A stretch of 17,210 nucleotides of DNA from JACCXG01 sp963785755 (GTDB lineage Bacteria > Acidobacteriota > Vicinamibacteria > Vicinamibacterales > 2-12-FULL-66-21), in the NCBI GenBank assembly GCA_963785755.1, contig CAWAXG010000036.1, forward strand, positions 1 to 17,210, given 5' to 3'. The notes beneath the pieces are model-generated. The model made no database searches, was not told where the DNA came from, and worked only from the letters and a program-made list of their open reading frames with translations. Shown piece by piece: positions 1 to 8,301 of the stretch (the stretch's first letter is position 1; every line of letters begins with the position of its first letter). Both the position numbers and the translations under genes were made by a program.

Positions 1-2372
1 CGTCCATCGCAATGCTGACGTTAGCGATCGGCATTGGCGCCAACACCGCAATATTCAGCTTCGTCGACGGTATGTTGCTGAAGCCCCTCCCATATCCGGA
101 TTCGGACCGCATCGTGCGCGTGATGGAAAAGCCGCCTCAAGGCGAACGGAATTCGATCTCGACGCTCAACTTCCTCGATTGGCAGCGCGACAACACGGCG
201 TTCGACTTCCTCGCGGCGCAAACGGGCGGAGGCGCCACGCTGACAGGCGTCAGCGAGCCAGTGCAGCTGCGCGGCGCACGCGTCTCGGCAGACTACTTTC
301 GCATCTTCAGGATCGAACCTGCTCTCGGACGGACGTTCGCGCCCGGCGAGGATCAGCTCGGCAACCACCGTGTCGTGATCCTCAGCCACGCGCTCTGGGT
401 CAGCCAGTTTGGCGCGGATCCCGGTATCGTGAACCGGCCGATCCTGCTCGACAACCAGCCGCACACGGTGATCGGCGTGCTGCCGAAGGGCAGCGCGTTC
501 GATCGCGCCTTCAATCAGATCTGGCGGCCCCTGGCGTTCGAACCGTCGAACATGACGCGCGACTTTCACTGGCTCGTGTCGTTCGGGCGGCTGAAACAGG
601 GTCTCTCCCTTCAACAGGCGCAGTCGGCCATGAGCGGGCTCGGCGCTCGGATCGCCACGGAGTTTCCGGCGTCGAACAAAGGCTGGGGCGTTGTCGTGGA
701 GCGCTATGCCGACACGCTCATTGGCTCAGACATGCGCCGGGCGCTCCTGGTGTTGATGGCGGCGACCGGTTTCGTCCTCCTGATCGGATGCGCCAACCTC
801 GCCAATCTCGCGCTCACGCGCGGCCTGTCCCGCGAACGTGAAGTCGTCGTCCGCGCCTCGCTGGGCGCCCGGCGCGGGTCGCTGATCCGGCAGTTCCTCA
901 CGGAACACGTCCTGCTGTCGGTGGCTGGTGGCGCGCTCGGACTCGCCGTCGGCTACGGGTTGATGAACGCGATGCTCACGCTCATGCCGCCGTTCTCGTT
1001 TGCGCGCGAGGTGGCGATCGGGATGGACGCGCGGGTGCTGGCGTTCGCCATGGTCGTCGCGATTTCTACCGGCATCCTGTTCGGCCTGGTGCCTGCCATT
1101 CAGGCCACACGCCCCGATCTCGCCGCCGCCATGAAGGACGACAATCGATCCTCCAGCGGCAGCCTCGCGCGGCGTCGTCTTCGCGACACGCTCATCGTGG
1201 CCGAAGTCGCACTGGCGTTCGTGCTGCTGGTCGGATCGGGGCTCATGATGCGCAGCTTCTTCCGGCTGATGAACGTCGACGCCGGCTTCGATGCGACGAA
1301 CCTGTTGACGATGCAGCTGCCGATGCCGACCGATCGGTTCCCCGATGCCGATCAGGTGAACAGGTATCTCAGGGAGGTGCGCGCAGCGGTCGAGGCGGTG
1401 CCCGGCGTACGCGAGACGGCGTACAGCTGCGCGCCGCCGATGCAGGGCGCGTGTTTCGGCATGCCCATGCAGATCGCCAATCGACCGACCGTCGATCGCG
1501 CCAACCGTCAGGGCGGGTTCTTCAAAGTCGTCAGCCCCTCGTATTTCTCGACGCTGGGGATCCGGATCGTCAAGGGCCGGGCGCTCTCGGAGAGTGACAC
1601 GCGCAGCTCGCCGCCGGTGCTGGTCATCAATGAGCGATTTGCGCGCCGCTACTTTCCCGACCAGGATCCGATCGGTCAGCACATCCTGATCCAGGAGATC
1701 GTCCCCGGGAAGACCGAGCTCGGTCCCGAGATCTCGTGGGAGGTCGTCGGCACGATTGGCGACGAGAAAATCGGCGGGCCGGCCGACGTTCAGTCCGCAG
1801 GCGTGTACGTCTCGCACGAGCAGAGTCCCGTCTACGGCATGGCGCTCACCGTTCGCGCCGGCATCGATCCGCTGACGCTGCAGAAGGCCATCACCGCGGC
1901 GATTCATTCCGTCAGCAAGGATCAGGCGATCATCAACGTCCGCACGGTCGACCAGATTCGCGATCTGGCCATGGCCGGCCGCCGCCTCCAGTCGGTGCTG
2001 CTGAGTGTCTTTGGCGCCGTCGCGCTCGTGCTTGCCGGGCTTGGCGTCTACGGGGTGATCTCCTATTCGGTCGCGCAGCGCACGCGCGAGATGGGTATCC
2101 GCGCGGCGTTGGGTGCATCCAAAACAAGTCTGCTGCGCCTCGTGTTCCAGCGCGGCGCGTGGCTGACGGCCGTCGGCCTCGCGCTCGGCCTGGCCGGCGC
2201 ATCGGCGCTCACGGGACTGATGGGCAACCTGCTCTACAACGTCAGCCCGCGCGATCCGGCGACGATGACGGTGGTGGCGTTCACGCTGGCGGCGGTTGCT
2301 GGCCTCGCGTCATACGTGCCCGCGCGGCGTGCGACGAAAGTCGATCCGGTCGTGGCGTTGCGATACGAATAG
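1..2372 (+). CDS. ADOP-family ABC transporter permease (MacB/FtsX type), 5' end outside window
   Basis: Inner-membrane permease of the MacB/FtsX class in its duplicated acidobacterial form (ADOP: two periplasmic-core plus FtsX units in one chain). The frame is open to the window edge: the codons before ATG 12 read S-I-A, and TLAIGIGANTAIFS is the usual first membrane helix, so ATG 12 is internal and the true start lies upstream. Numbering from ATG 12: helix 1 about 1-28, periplasmic core about 30-235, first FtsX block about 243-375 (LVLMAATGFVLLIGCANLAN, then REREVVVRASLGARR), helix about 394-415, second core about 420-655, second FtsX block about 660-786 ending in PARRATKVDPVVALRYE. REREVVVRASLGA and TREMGIRAALGAS are the paired cytoplasmic signatures of the duplication. 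It lacks an ATPase domain and would need a separate MacB-like ATPase, not seen here. The substrate is unknown. Intact within the window. Confidence 0.93.
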   Translation, partial: SIAMLTLAIGIGANTAIFSFVDGMLLKPLPYPDSDRIVRVMEKPPQGERNSISTLNFLDWQRDNTAFDFLAAQTGGGATLTGVSEPVQLRGARVSADYFRIFRIEPALGRTFAPGEDQLGNHRVVILSHALWVSQFGADPGIVNRPILLDNQPHTVIGVLPKGSAFDRAFNQIWRPLAFEPSNMTRDFHWLVSFGRLKQGLSLQQAQSAMSGLGARIATEFPASNKGWGVVVERYADTLIGSDMRRALLVLMAATGFVLLIGCANLANLALTRGLSREREVVVRASLGARRGSLIRQFLTEHVLLSVAGGALGLAVGYGLMNAMLTLMPPFSFAREVAIGMDARVLAFAMVVAISTGILFGLVPAIQATRPDLAAAMKDDNRSSSGSLARRRLRDTLIVAEVALAFVLLVGSGLMMRSFFRLMNVDAGFDATNLLTMQLPMPTDRFPDADQVNRYLREVRAAVEAVPGVRETAYSCAPPMQGACFGMPMQIANRPTVDRANRQGGFFKVVSPSYFSTLGIRIVKGRALSESDTRSSPPVLVINERFARRYFPDQDPIGQHILIQEIVPGKTELGPEISWEVVGTIGDEKIGGPADVQSAGVYVSHEQSPVYGMALTVRAGIDPLTLQKAITAAIHSVSKDQAIINVRTVDQIRDLAMAGRRLQSVLLSVFGAVALVLAGLGVYGVISYSVAQRTREMGIRAALGASKTSLLRLVFQRGAWLTAVGLALGLAGASALTGLMGNLLYNVSPRDPATMTVVAFTLAAVAGLASYVPARRATKVDPVVALRYE

Positions 2373-2440
2373 ACGTTTCGAATACCCTGGTGTCGCAGCG
2401 CCAGCTACGATAAACATCCCTTCGCGGTGTCAGGCTATCG

Positions 2441-2458
2441 TCCACGTATGAGCGTGGA
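2441..2458 (+). terminator. Hairpin after the ADOP permease, possible terminator
   Basis: TCCACG (2441-2446) and CGTGGA (2453-2458) form a 6-bp stem with a 6-nt loop, 69 bp after the permease stop. There is no T-tract, so an intrinsic terminator is only a weak inference. Confidence 0.25.
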
Positions 2459-2504
2459 GGCGAACACTGCTCCCCACTTAACTGGGAACTCGGCCTACCG
2501 GCCT

Positions 2505-2531
2505 GGCGCCAGTGTGCTATAGCATGGCGCC
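2505..2531 (+). promoter_or_regulatory. Nested inverted repeat overlapping a possible extended -10, upstream of the TonB receptor
   Basis: GGCGCCA (2505-2511) is matched by TGGCGCC (2525-2531). Inside lies the perfect 10-bp palindrome TGCTATAGCA (2515-2524), so two concentric dyads share nearly the same centre. TGCTATAGC (2515-2523) also reads as an extended -10 element (TGN then TATAGC); no good -35 is visible about 17 bp upstream. If it is the promoter, the leader to the ATG at 2591 would be about 60 nt and a dimeric repressor bound here would block it. The dyads are seen; the promoter/operator role is inferred. Confidence 0.35.
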
Positions 2532-2590
2532 GTCCTCGTCCCCCTCGGAGGTGATGCCAGGTTCAACAGGTCAAAAGGAGCGAATGCACC

Positions 2591-5500
2591 ATGAGCCGAA
2601 GGCTTGTCGCTCGTACCGCTTGTCTGATCGCCCTGTCACTCGCTATCGCGAGCCCCGCCATTGCTCAGCTGCAAGGCGCCCGCATCGTCGGCACGATCTT
2701 CGACGCGCAGCACGCCGGGATTCCTGGCGCCACGGTCACGGTCACGAACGTCGCCACCAACGTGGCGAGAACGGCCTCCACCGATCGTGAAGGCAATTAC
2801 GTCGTGACGCCGCTCGATCCGGGTATCTACAAGGTGACCGCGGCGGTCAGCGGTTTCCAGACCACGGTGCGGGAGGGCGTCGAGCTGACCGTCGGCCAGG
2901 TGGCGCGGGTCGAGCTCACGCTCGCCATCAGCTCGCTCGCCACGGAAGTCCTGGTCACGACCCAGACGCCGCTGCTCAACACGGAATCGGCCACGCTCAG
3001 CCAGGTGATCACCAACGAGCAGATCGTCGACCTTCCGCTCAACGGCCGGAGCTTTCACGAGCTCGCGCGGTTGACGCCGGGTGTGGCCCTGCTGGCGCCG
3101 AGCGGCAACTCCCAGCTGGTGCGCCCGGAGATCGTCAACGGCAACATCATGGGCGGCGTCAGCGGCCGTCAGACGCGCTTCCTGCTCGACGGGGTGGACA
3201 TCACCGAGGAGCACCAGGGCGGGACCTGGATCCAGACCTCGGTCGACGCGCTGCAGGAGTTCAGCGTGCAGCAGAACGCCTACTCCGCGGAGTTCCACGG
3301 CGCCGGCGGCACGTTCAACGTCGTCACCAAGTCGGGCACCAATCGGTTTCGCGGCAGCGTGTTCGAGTTCCTGCGCAACCAGGCGTTCGACTCGAAGAAC
3401 TACTTCGCGCAGACGAAGGAGAAGCTCGAGCGCAACCAGTTCGGCGGCACGTTCGGCGGCCCGGTCGTGATTCCAGGCCTGGTCGACGGCAAGGACAGGA
3501 CGTTCTTCTTCGCGAGCTACGAGGGGCAGCGGCGCAAGTCGGGCGCGGTGGACGTCGCCATCGTGCCGTCGCCAGCCCAGCGCCAGGGCAACTTCCAGGG
3601 GCTCGCGCCGATCTTCGATCCGCTCACCACGGCGGGCACGACCCGCACGCAGTTTACGGGCAACGCCATCCCGCCGAACCGGATCGCGCCGGCCTCGGAA
3701 TTCTTCCTGCGCTACATCCCGCTGCCGAACGGCCCGAACAACACCTGGGTGAGCAACCCGATCGTCGAGTTCAACCAGGATCAGTTCACCCTGCGCATGG
3801 ATCACGAACTGACCGCGGGTCACAGGCTGTTCGGTCGATTCAGCCGCCATTCCAATCACGAGCTGCGGCCGAGCACGTTCCCGGCGCTGGGTGCGACCGA
3901 GTTATCGGGACCCGCCTACAACATCGCCGTGTCGTTGACCTCGAACTTCGGCACGTCGATCGTCCACGAGTTCCGTTTCAGCCGGATGTACGGCGAATAC
4001 CGGTCGACGGCGTACTTTCAGGGGCAGGGTTCCGATCTGCTGGCGAGCGCGGGAGTCAAAGGGCTGGAGCAGGCGCAGGACCCGGCAATCTCGAGCCTGC
4101 CCGCGTTCTCGTTCTCGGGCTACGCAGGATTCTCGGGCAATGCCGGCGACGGCCGGCCGAAATGGCAGGATCGCGGCGAGTACGAGATCACCGACAACGC
4201 GACGTGGGTGAAAGGGCCGCACATCATGAAGTTCGGCGGCCGGATCTACCGCCGCAACATCCTGTTCACCGACGCACGGGACCATAACGGCACCTACGGG
4301 TTCACGGGTGTGATGACCCAGAACCCGGCATCGGCGGCCGGCACGGGCGACGGGTTTGCCGATTTCCTCCTCGGCTATCCTGCGAACTCCACGCGATCGA
4401 ACCCTGCCACCTGGTGGGGCGGCCTTGGCACCTACTGGCACGTCTTCTTCCAGGACGACTTCAAGGTATCGAACGTCCTGACCCTGAACCTGGGGATGCG
4501 CTACGAGTACACGCCCTGGCTGACTGGCTACCGCGGGCAGGCGGCTGCGTTCGACCCCACGCGCGAGAAGTCCATCATCGTCTCGAGCAAGACCAGCGAG
4601 ATCGATCTCAGCTCGCAGCGGCTCGCGGATGTCGGATATGCCCTGTTCTCGGATCTGATTCAGACCAGCAGCGAGGCCGGGCTGCCGCTGAACATCACCA
4701 AGAATGACAACCGCCAGATCGCGCCGCGGCTCGGCTTTGCCTGGCGACCGTTCGGCGACAACATGGTTGTCCGCGGCGGCTACGGCATCTTCTACGAAGC
4801 CGAGGGCACCGACGGACGGCTGAACTTCAACTTCATCCCGTTCCGCGTCAGCGAGACCGTGACCGCCGCGACCAACGTCGTGCCCGCGCGCACGCTCGCG
4901 GATTTCTGGCTGGGTGCTCCGGTCGGGACATCGCTCGGCGCGGTCACCTGGGTGCCGCTGCCGCTCGAGGCCCAGCCGGGCCGGGATCAGCGGTGGAACA
5001 TCGGCTTCCAGCGGCAGCTGTCCAGCCTCACGGCATTGGAAGTCGACTATGTCGGCACGACCGGCGACCACCAGACGGCGGCAGAGAACATCAATCTGCC
5101 CCCGGCGGGCGCCGGCAGCGTGCAGGCGCGCAGGCCCTACCCGCGGTTCGGCAACATGTCGATGCAGACGCAGGCGCAGTCGAGCGACTACAACGCCTTG
5201 CAAGTGAAAGTGCAGCAGCGGCCGTCCAGGGGGTTCTGGTACCTGGTCTCGTACACCTATGCCGAGGCGACGCGCCGGGTGCCGGCGCCGGAGATCGGCG
5301 GCAATTACACCTACGAGGTCCAGCCGCAGCCGTGGGACATCCCTCACCTGTTTGCGGCAAGCTCCGGATACGAGCTGCCTTTCGGCAAGGGGCGCACGTT
5401 CCTCACTGACGCGGGCCCGCTCACCAATGCCATCGTCGGAGGGTGGCAGCTCCAGAGCATCATCACCTACCGCAGTGGCCTGCCCTTCACGCCGACCACC

Positions 5501-5875
5501 TCCCGCGACGTGGCGAACATCGGCGTCGGCGGCCAGCGGCCGAACCGGATCGGCTCGGGCGAGCTGGAGAACCCCACCATCGACGCATGGTTCGACAAGT
5601 CCGCGTTCGTCGCTCCCGAAAATTTCACCTTCGGCAACTCGGGGCCAGGAATCCTGCGCACGGATCACCAGTGGAACGTGGACCTGTCGTTGTTCAAGCG
5701 TTTCGACATTCGTATGGGACAGACGCTCGAGTTCCGGGCCGAAGCGTTCAACGTGCTGAACTCGGTTTACTTCAGCGGTCCAAACACGAATATCGACACG
5801 GCAGCCGGCGGGCGGGTGACGAGCACCTCGAACCAGGCGCGCCAGGTTCAGTTCGGGTTCAAGTACGTTTTTTAG
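2591..5875 (+). CDS. Oar-like TonB-dependent receptor with carboxypeptidase-regulatory N-terminal domain
   Basis: Outer-membrane active transporter, 1094 aa, the usual size for acidobacterial Oar/SusC-like receptors. The start is supported by AAAAGGAG at 2573-2580, 10 nt before ATG. A signal peptide (residues 1-25) has a basic start, a hydrophobic core LIALSLAIAS and a likely cut after SPAIA. Residues ~27-113 form the carboxypeptidase-regulatory-like beta-sandwich (AGIPGATVTVTNVATN, PLDPGIYKVTAAVSGF). The plug follows at ~115-235 (NEQIVDLPLNGRSFHELARL, then FLLDGVDITEE), and the remainder is barrel, ending in the typical aromatic C-terminus FGFKYVF. The GH3 gene begins 62 bp downstream on the same strand with no convincing terminator, so the two are probably co-transcribed. 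That suggests an oligosaccharide cargo, but Oar-like receptors in this phylum are rarely tested and the substrate is an inference. No frameshift seen. Confidence 0.95.
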   Translation: MSRRLVARTACLIALSLAIASPAIAQLQGARIVGTIFDAQHAGIPGATVTVTNVATNVARTASTDREGNYVVTPLDPGIYKVTAAVSGFQTTVREGVELTVGQVARVELTLAISSLATEVLVTTQTPLLNTESATLSQVITNEQIVDLPLNGRSFHELARLTPGVALLAPSGNSQLVRPEIVNGNIMGGVSGRQTRFLLDGVDITEEHQGGTWIQTSVDALQEFSVQQNAYSAEFHGAGGTFNVVTKSGTNRFRGSVFEFLRNQAFDSKNYFAQTKEKLERNQFGGTFGGPVVIPGLVDGKDRTFFFASYEGQRRKSGAVDVAIVPSPAQRQGNFQGLAPIFDPLTTAGTTRTQFTGNAIPPNRIAPASEFFLRYIPLPNGPNNTWVSNPIVEFNQDQFTLRMDHELTAGHRLFGRFSRHSNHELRPSTFPALGATELSGPAYNIAVSLTSNFGTSIVHEFRFSRMYGEYRSTAYFQGQGSDLLASAGVKGLEQAQDPAISSLPAFSFSGYAGFSGNAGDGRPKWQDRGEYEITDNATWVKGPHIMKFGGRIYRRNILFTDARDHNGTYGFTGVMTQNPASAAGTGDGFADFLLGYPANSTRSNPATWWGGLGTYWHVFFQDDFKVSNVLTLNLGMRYEYTPWLTGYRGQAAAFDPTREKSIIVSSKTSEIDLSSQRLADVGYALFSDLIQTSSEAGLPLNITKNDNRQIAPRLGFAWRPFGDNMVVRGGYGIFYEAEGTDGRLNFNFIPFRVSETVTAATNVVPARTLADFWLGAPVGTSLGAVTWVPLPLEAQPGRDQRWNIGFQRQLSSLTALEVDYVGTTGDHQTAAENINLPPAGAGSVQARRPYPRFGNMSMQTQAQSSDYNALQVKVQQRPSRGFWYLVSYTYAEATRRVPAPEIGGNYTYEVQPQPWDIPHLFAASSGYELPFGKGRTFLTDAGPLTNAIVGGWQLQSIITYRSGLPFTPTTSRDVANIGVGGQRPNRIGSGELENPTIDAWFDKSAFVAPENFTFGNSGPGILRTDHQWNVDLSLFKRFDIRMGQTLEFRAEAFNVLNSVYFSGPNTNIDTAAGGRVTSTSNQARQVQFGFKYVF

Positions 5876-5879
5876 CCGG

Positions 5880-5892
5880 GGGGCTTCGCCCC
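5880..5892 (+). repeat. GGGGC-TTC-GCCCC mini-hairpin between TonB receptor and GH3
   Basis: A 5-bp GC stem (5880-5884 with 5888-5892) and a TTC loop, starting 4 bp after the receptor stop. It matches the core of the larger hairpin at 16974-16996 (GGGGC-TTT-GCCCC), so it is probably one module of the dispersed repeat. It lacks a T-tract. Confidence 0.5.
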
Positions 5893-5893
5893 G

Positions 5894-5924
5894 TCCGCCT
5901 CCGCGCAAAGCGCTTCGGCGAGAC
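5894..5924 (+). repeat. Dispersed palindromic repeat module, copy A
   Basis: This 31-bp stretch matches 17120-17150 in 29 of 31 positions, differing only at positions 14 and 22 of the module. It begins TCCGCCTCCGCGC and ends CGGCGAGAC, with the GCGC-AAA-GCGC hairpin core in the middle. It sits just before the GH3 ribosome-binding site. It is a multi-copy intergenic element of REP-like character by appearance; its function is unknown. Confidence 0.7.
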
Positions 5925-5937
5925 AGCAGGAGCTGAA

Positions 5938-8214
5938 ATGAAGAAGGCGCTGACACCGATTCTGGCCGCCGTGCTCCTCGTGCCGGTGCTCGAAAGCGCA
6001 CGGCAGTCTCCACCCGCGGGCTCGCCGGCTCGGGCGGTCTTCCTCGATCCGGCAAAGCCGCTCGACGAACGTGTGGACGATCTGCTCCGCCAGCTGACGC
6101 TGGCGGAGAAGATGTCACTCCTCGGTACAACCGCGCCGGCGATCGAACGCCTGAACGTGCCGGCGATGAACGGCTGGAACCAGAGCCTGCACGGCATCGT
6201 GTGGACCGAGCCAACGACGATGTTCCCGGTGCCGATCAGCATGGCGGCGACGTGGAACCCCACGCTGGTGCACGATGTCGCGGCCGCCATCGCAGACGAG
6301 GGACGGGCGATCAACAACTACTGGCCGACGGTTCAGGGGAAGATCGAGCCGACGGGAGGACAGGGGCAGAGCGTCACGGTCACGGCGGATGGCAGGCGGC
6401 TGCGGCACAACGGGCTCGTGTATCGCTCGCCGGTCATCAACATCAGCCGCGATCCACGGTGGGGCCGCATCTGGGAGGCGTTCGGCGAGGATACCTGGCT
6501 GACCTCGCGGATGACGGTGGCGTACGTGAAGGGCACGCAGGGGGACCATCCCCGGTACCTGAAGCTGGCCGCGACGCTGAAGCACTACGCCGTCAACAAC
6601 GAGGAGCGCGACCGGACCAAGATGGACATCACCGTCAGCGAGCGGATGCTGCGCGAGTACTTCCTGCCTCACTTCAAGGCGGGCATCGTCGAGGGCAAGG
6701 CGTCCTCCATCATGTCGTCGTACAACGCGATCAACGGCACGCCGGGCGCCGAACACGAGTTCCTGCTCAAGACGCTGCTTCGCGACGAGTGGAAGTTCGA
6801 GGGGTTCATCGTCCCCGACAGCGGCGCGGTCGAGCGGCTGGTGACCGGCCATCGCAAGTACGCGACGTTCGAGGAAGCGGCGGCAAGAACGGTCCTGGTC
6901 GGCAGCGACCTCGACAACTCGGCGTACGTGCGGTATCTCCCGGGCGCCGTGGCGAAAGGGTTGTTGAGCGAGCGCCACATCGACCAGGCGCTCAGGCGCG
7001 TCCTGAGAGTCAGGTTCCGCCTCGGCGAATTCGATCCGCCCGAAATGGTGCCGTACAGGAAGCTCGCCAGAGAAGAGATCGATTCACCAGCACACCGGCA
7101 GCTGGCGCTGCGGGCCGCGCACGAATCGATCGTGCTGCTCAGGAATCGCGACAACTTCCTGCCGCTCGACCGAAACGCGGTGAAAACGATCGCCGTCATC
7201 GGCCCGTTCGCCGATTTCGCGCAGACCGGTCCGAATTACACCGGCCTCTATTCGACGTTCGTCAAGCCGCTCGATGGCATCAGGAAGAAGGTCGGTCCGG
7301 CAACGAAGGTGCTCTACGCCCGTGGCAGCGGCATCGTCGAAAGTGACAACCCGGAAGCCGGCTACACCGAGGCGGTCGGCGTCGCGAAGCAGGCCGACGT
7401 GTGCGTCCTGTTCGTCGGCATCAACGAGATCCTCGAGCGCGAAGGGATCGACCGCAACTTCATCAACCTGCCGCCGGTCCAGATGCAGCTGGTCCGCCGT
7501 GTGCTCGAGGCGAACCCTCGCACGGTGGTCGTGCTCCAGAACGGCGGCCCGTTGTCGCTCGCGGGCGGAGCGGGCCCGGGTGGCGGCCAGCGGCCCGACG
7601 CCCCGGCGATTCTCGACATGTTCTGGGCAGGCGAGGAAGGCGGGACCGCGATTGCCGACGTGCTGTTCGGCGATTACAACCCGGGCGGGCGGCTGCCGTA
7701 CACCGTCTATCTGTCGGTTCAGGACATCCCGCCGATGAAGGAGTACAACATCACCAGGGGCTTCACTTACATGTATTTCGACGGCGAGGTGGACTGGGCG
7801 TTCGGCCACGGCCTCAGCTACACGACATTCGAGTACTCCAATCTCAAGGTCGCGGGGACAGTTCCGGGGGGTCCGCTGACGGTCACGGCCGATGTTCGGA
7901 ACAGCGGCAAGAGAACGGGCGACGAGGTCGTCCAGCTCTATGTCCGCGACGTCGAAGCCAGCGTGAAGCGACCGAAGAAGCAGCTGATGGCGTTCGAACG
8001 CATCACTCTCGGTGCGGGAGATACTCGCACCGTCAGCTTCACGGTCTCGCCGGAACGGCTGGCGTTCTGGGACGAGAAGCAGAAGGCGTGGATGGTGGAG
8101 CCAGGCGGGTTCGAGGTGATGGTCGGCAGTTCGTCGGCCGATGTGCGACTGAAGGGTGAAACGAAAGCCGCGACGGGGCGGCGGTGGTTGCCAGGGCAGA
8201 TCTCCGGCTCATAA
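5938..8214 (+). CDS. Secreted glycoside hydrolase family 3 (beta-glucosidase/beta-xylosidase-like)
   Basis: Hydrolyses the non-reducing terminal beta-linked sugar from oligosaccharides, probably outside the cytoplasm. The start at 5938 has AGGAG at 5928-5932, 5 nt upstream, and gives a signal-like N-terminus (MKKALTPILAAVLLVPVL); the frame is open further upstream into the receptor gene but that stretch is a shadow. The protein is 758 aa, normal for a three-domain GH3. The N-terminal barrel (about 40-350) has RDPRWGRIWEAFGED (171-185), LKHYAVNNEE (214-223) and FIVPDSGAV, in which Asp294 is the expected nucleophile. The alpha/beta sandwich (about 365-620) contains ESIVLLRN, FWAGEEGGTAIADVLFGDYN and GRLPYTVY. 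A fibronectin-III-like domain (about 670-750) closes it (FGHGLSYTTFEYSNLKV, GDEVVQLYVRD). The sequence leans towards the xylosidase-like GH3 branch, but substrate cannot be set from this. Probably in operon with the upstream receptor. Confidence 0.95.
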   Translation: MKKALTPILAAVLLVPVLESARQSPPAGSPARAVFLDPAKPLDERVDDLLRQLTLAEKMSLLGTTAPAIERLNVPAMNGWNQSLHGIVWTEPTTMFPVPISMAATWNPTLVHDVAAAIADEGRAINNYWPTVQGKIEPTGGQGQSVTVTADGRRLRHNGLVYRSPVINISRDPRWGRIWEAFGEDTWLTSRMTVAYVKGTQGDHPRYLKLAATLKHYAVNNEERDRTKMDITVSERMLREYFLPHFKAGIVEGKASSIMSSYNAINGTPGAEHEFLLKTLLRDEWKFEGFIVPDSGAVERLVTGHRKYATFEEAAARTVLVGSDLDNSAYVRYLPGAVAKGLLSERHIDQALRRVLRVRFRLGEFDPPEMVPYRKLAREEIDSPAHRQLALRAAHESIVLLRNRDNFLPLDRNAVKTIAVIGPFADFAQTGPNYTGLYSTFVKPLDGIRKKVGPATKVLYARGSGIVESDNPEAGYTEAVGVAKQADVCVLFVGINEILEREGIDRNFINLPPVQMQLVRRVLEANPRTVVVLQNGGPLSLAGGAGPGGGQRPDAPAILDMFWAGEEGGTAIADVLFGDYNPGGRLPYTVYLSVQDIPPMKEYNITRGFTYMYFDGEVDWAFGHGLSYTTFEYSNLKVAGTVPGGPLTVTADVRNSGKRTGDEVVQLYVRDVEASVKRPKKQLMAFERITLGAGDTRTVSFTVSPERLAFWDEKQKAWMVEPGGFEVMVGSSSADVRLKGETKAATGRRWLPGQISGS

Positions 8215-8231
8215 CGCGGCGCCGTTCCGCG
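8215..8231 (+). terminator. Weak hairpin immediately after GH3
   Basis: CGCGG (8215-8219) pairs with CCGCG (8227-8231) around a 7-nt loop directly after the GH3 stop. No T-tract follows, so a termination role is only possible. Confidence 0.2.
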
Positions 8232-8301
8232 AACACCTTCAGGACATTATTGGAGCCCGTCGCGTCCCTCCCGCAACGCAGGCAGAATCAAGGAGGATCC
8301 C

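Noticed and set aside
726..1907. 393-codon minus-strand frame under the ADOP permease
   Set aside because: Antisense shadow, Arg/His/Asp-rich, no motif, while the + strand encodes a clear permease.
5443..5937. 165-codon upstream extension of the GH3 frame
   Set aside because: It overlaps the receptor's C-terminal coding region. The ATG at 5938 has a ribosome site and a signal peptide, so the upstream part is chance read-through.
3902..6214. 770-codon open frame on the minus strand across the TonB receptor
   Set aside because: It is an antisense shadow of high-GC3 coding sequence: Arg/Ala/Pro-rich, no domain, and fully covered by a receptor with clear motifs.
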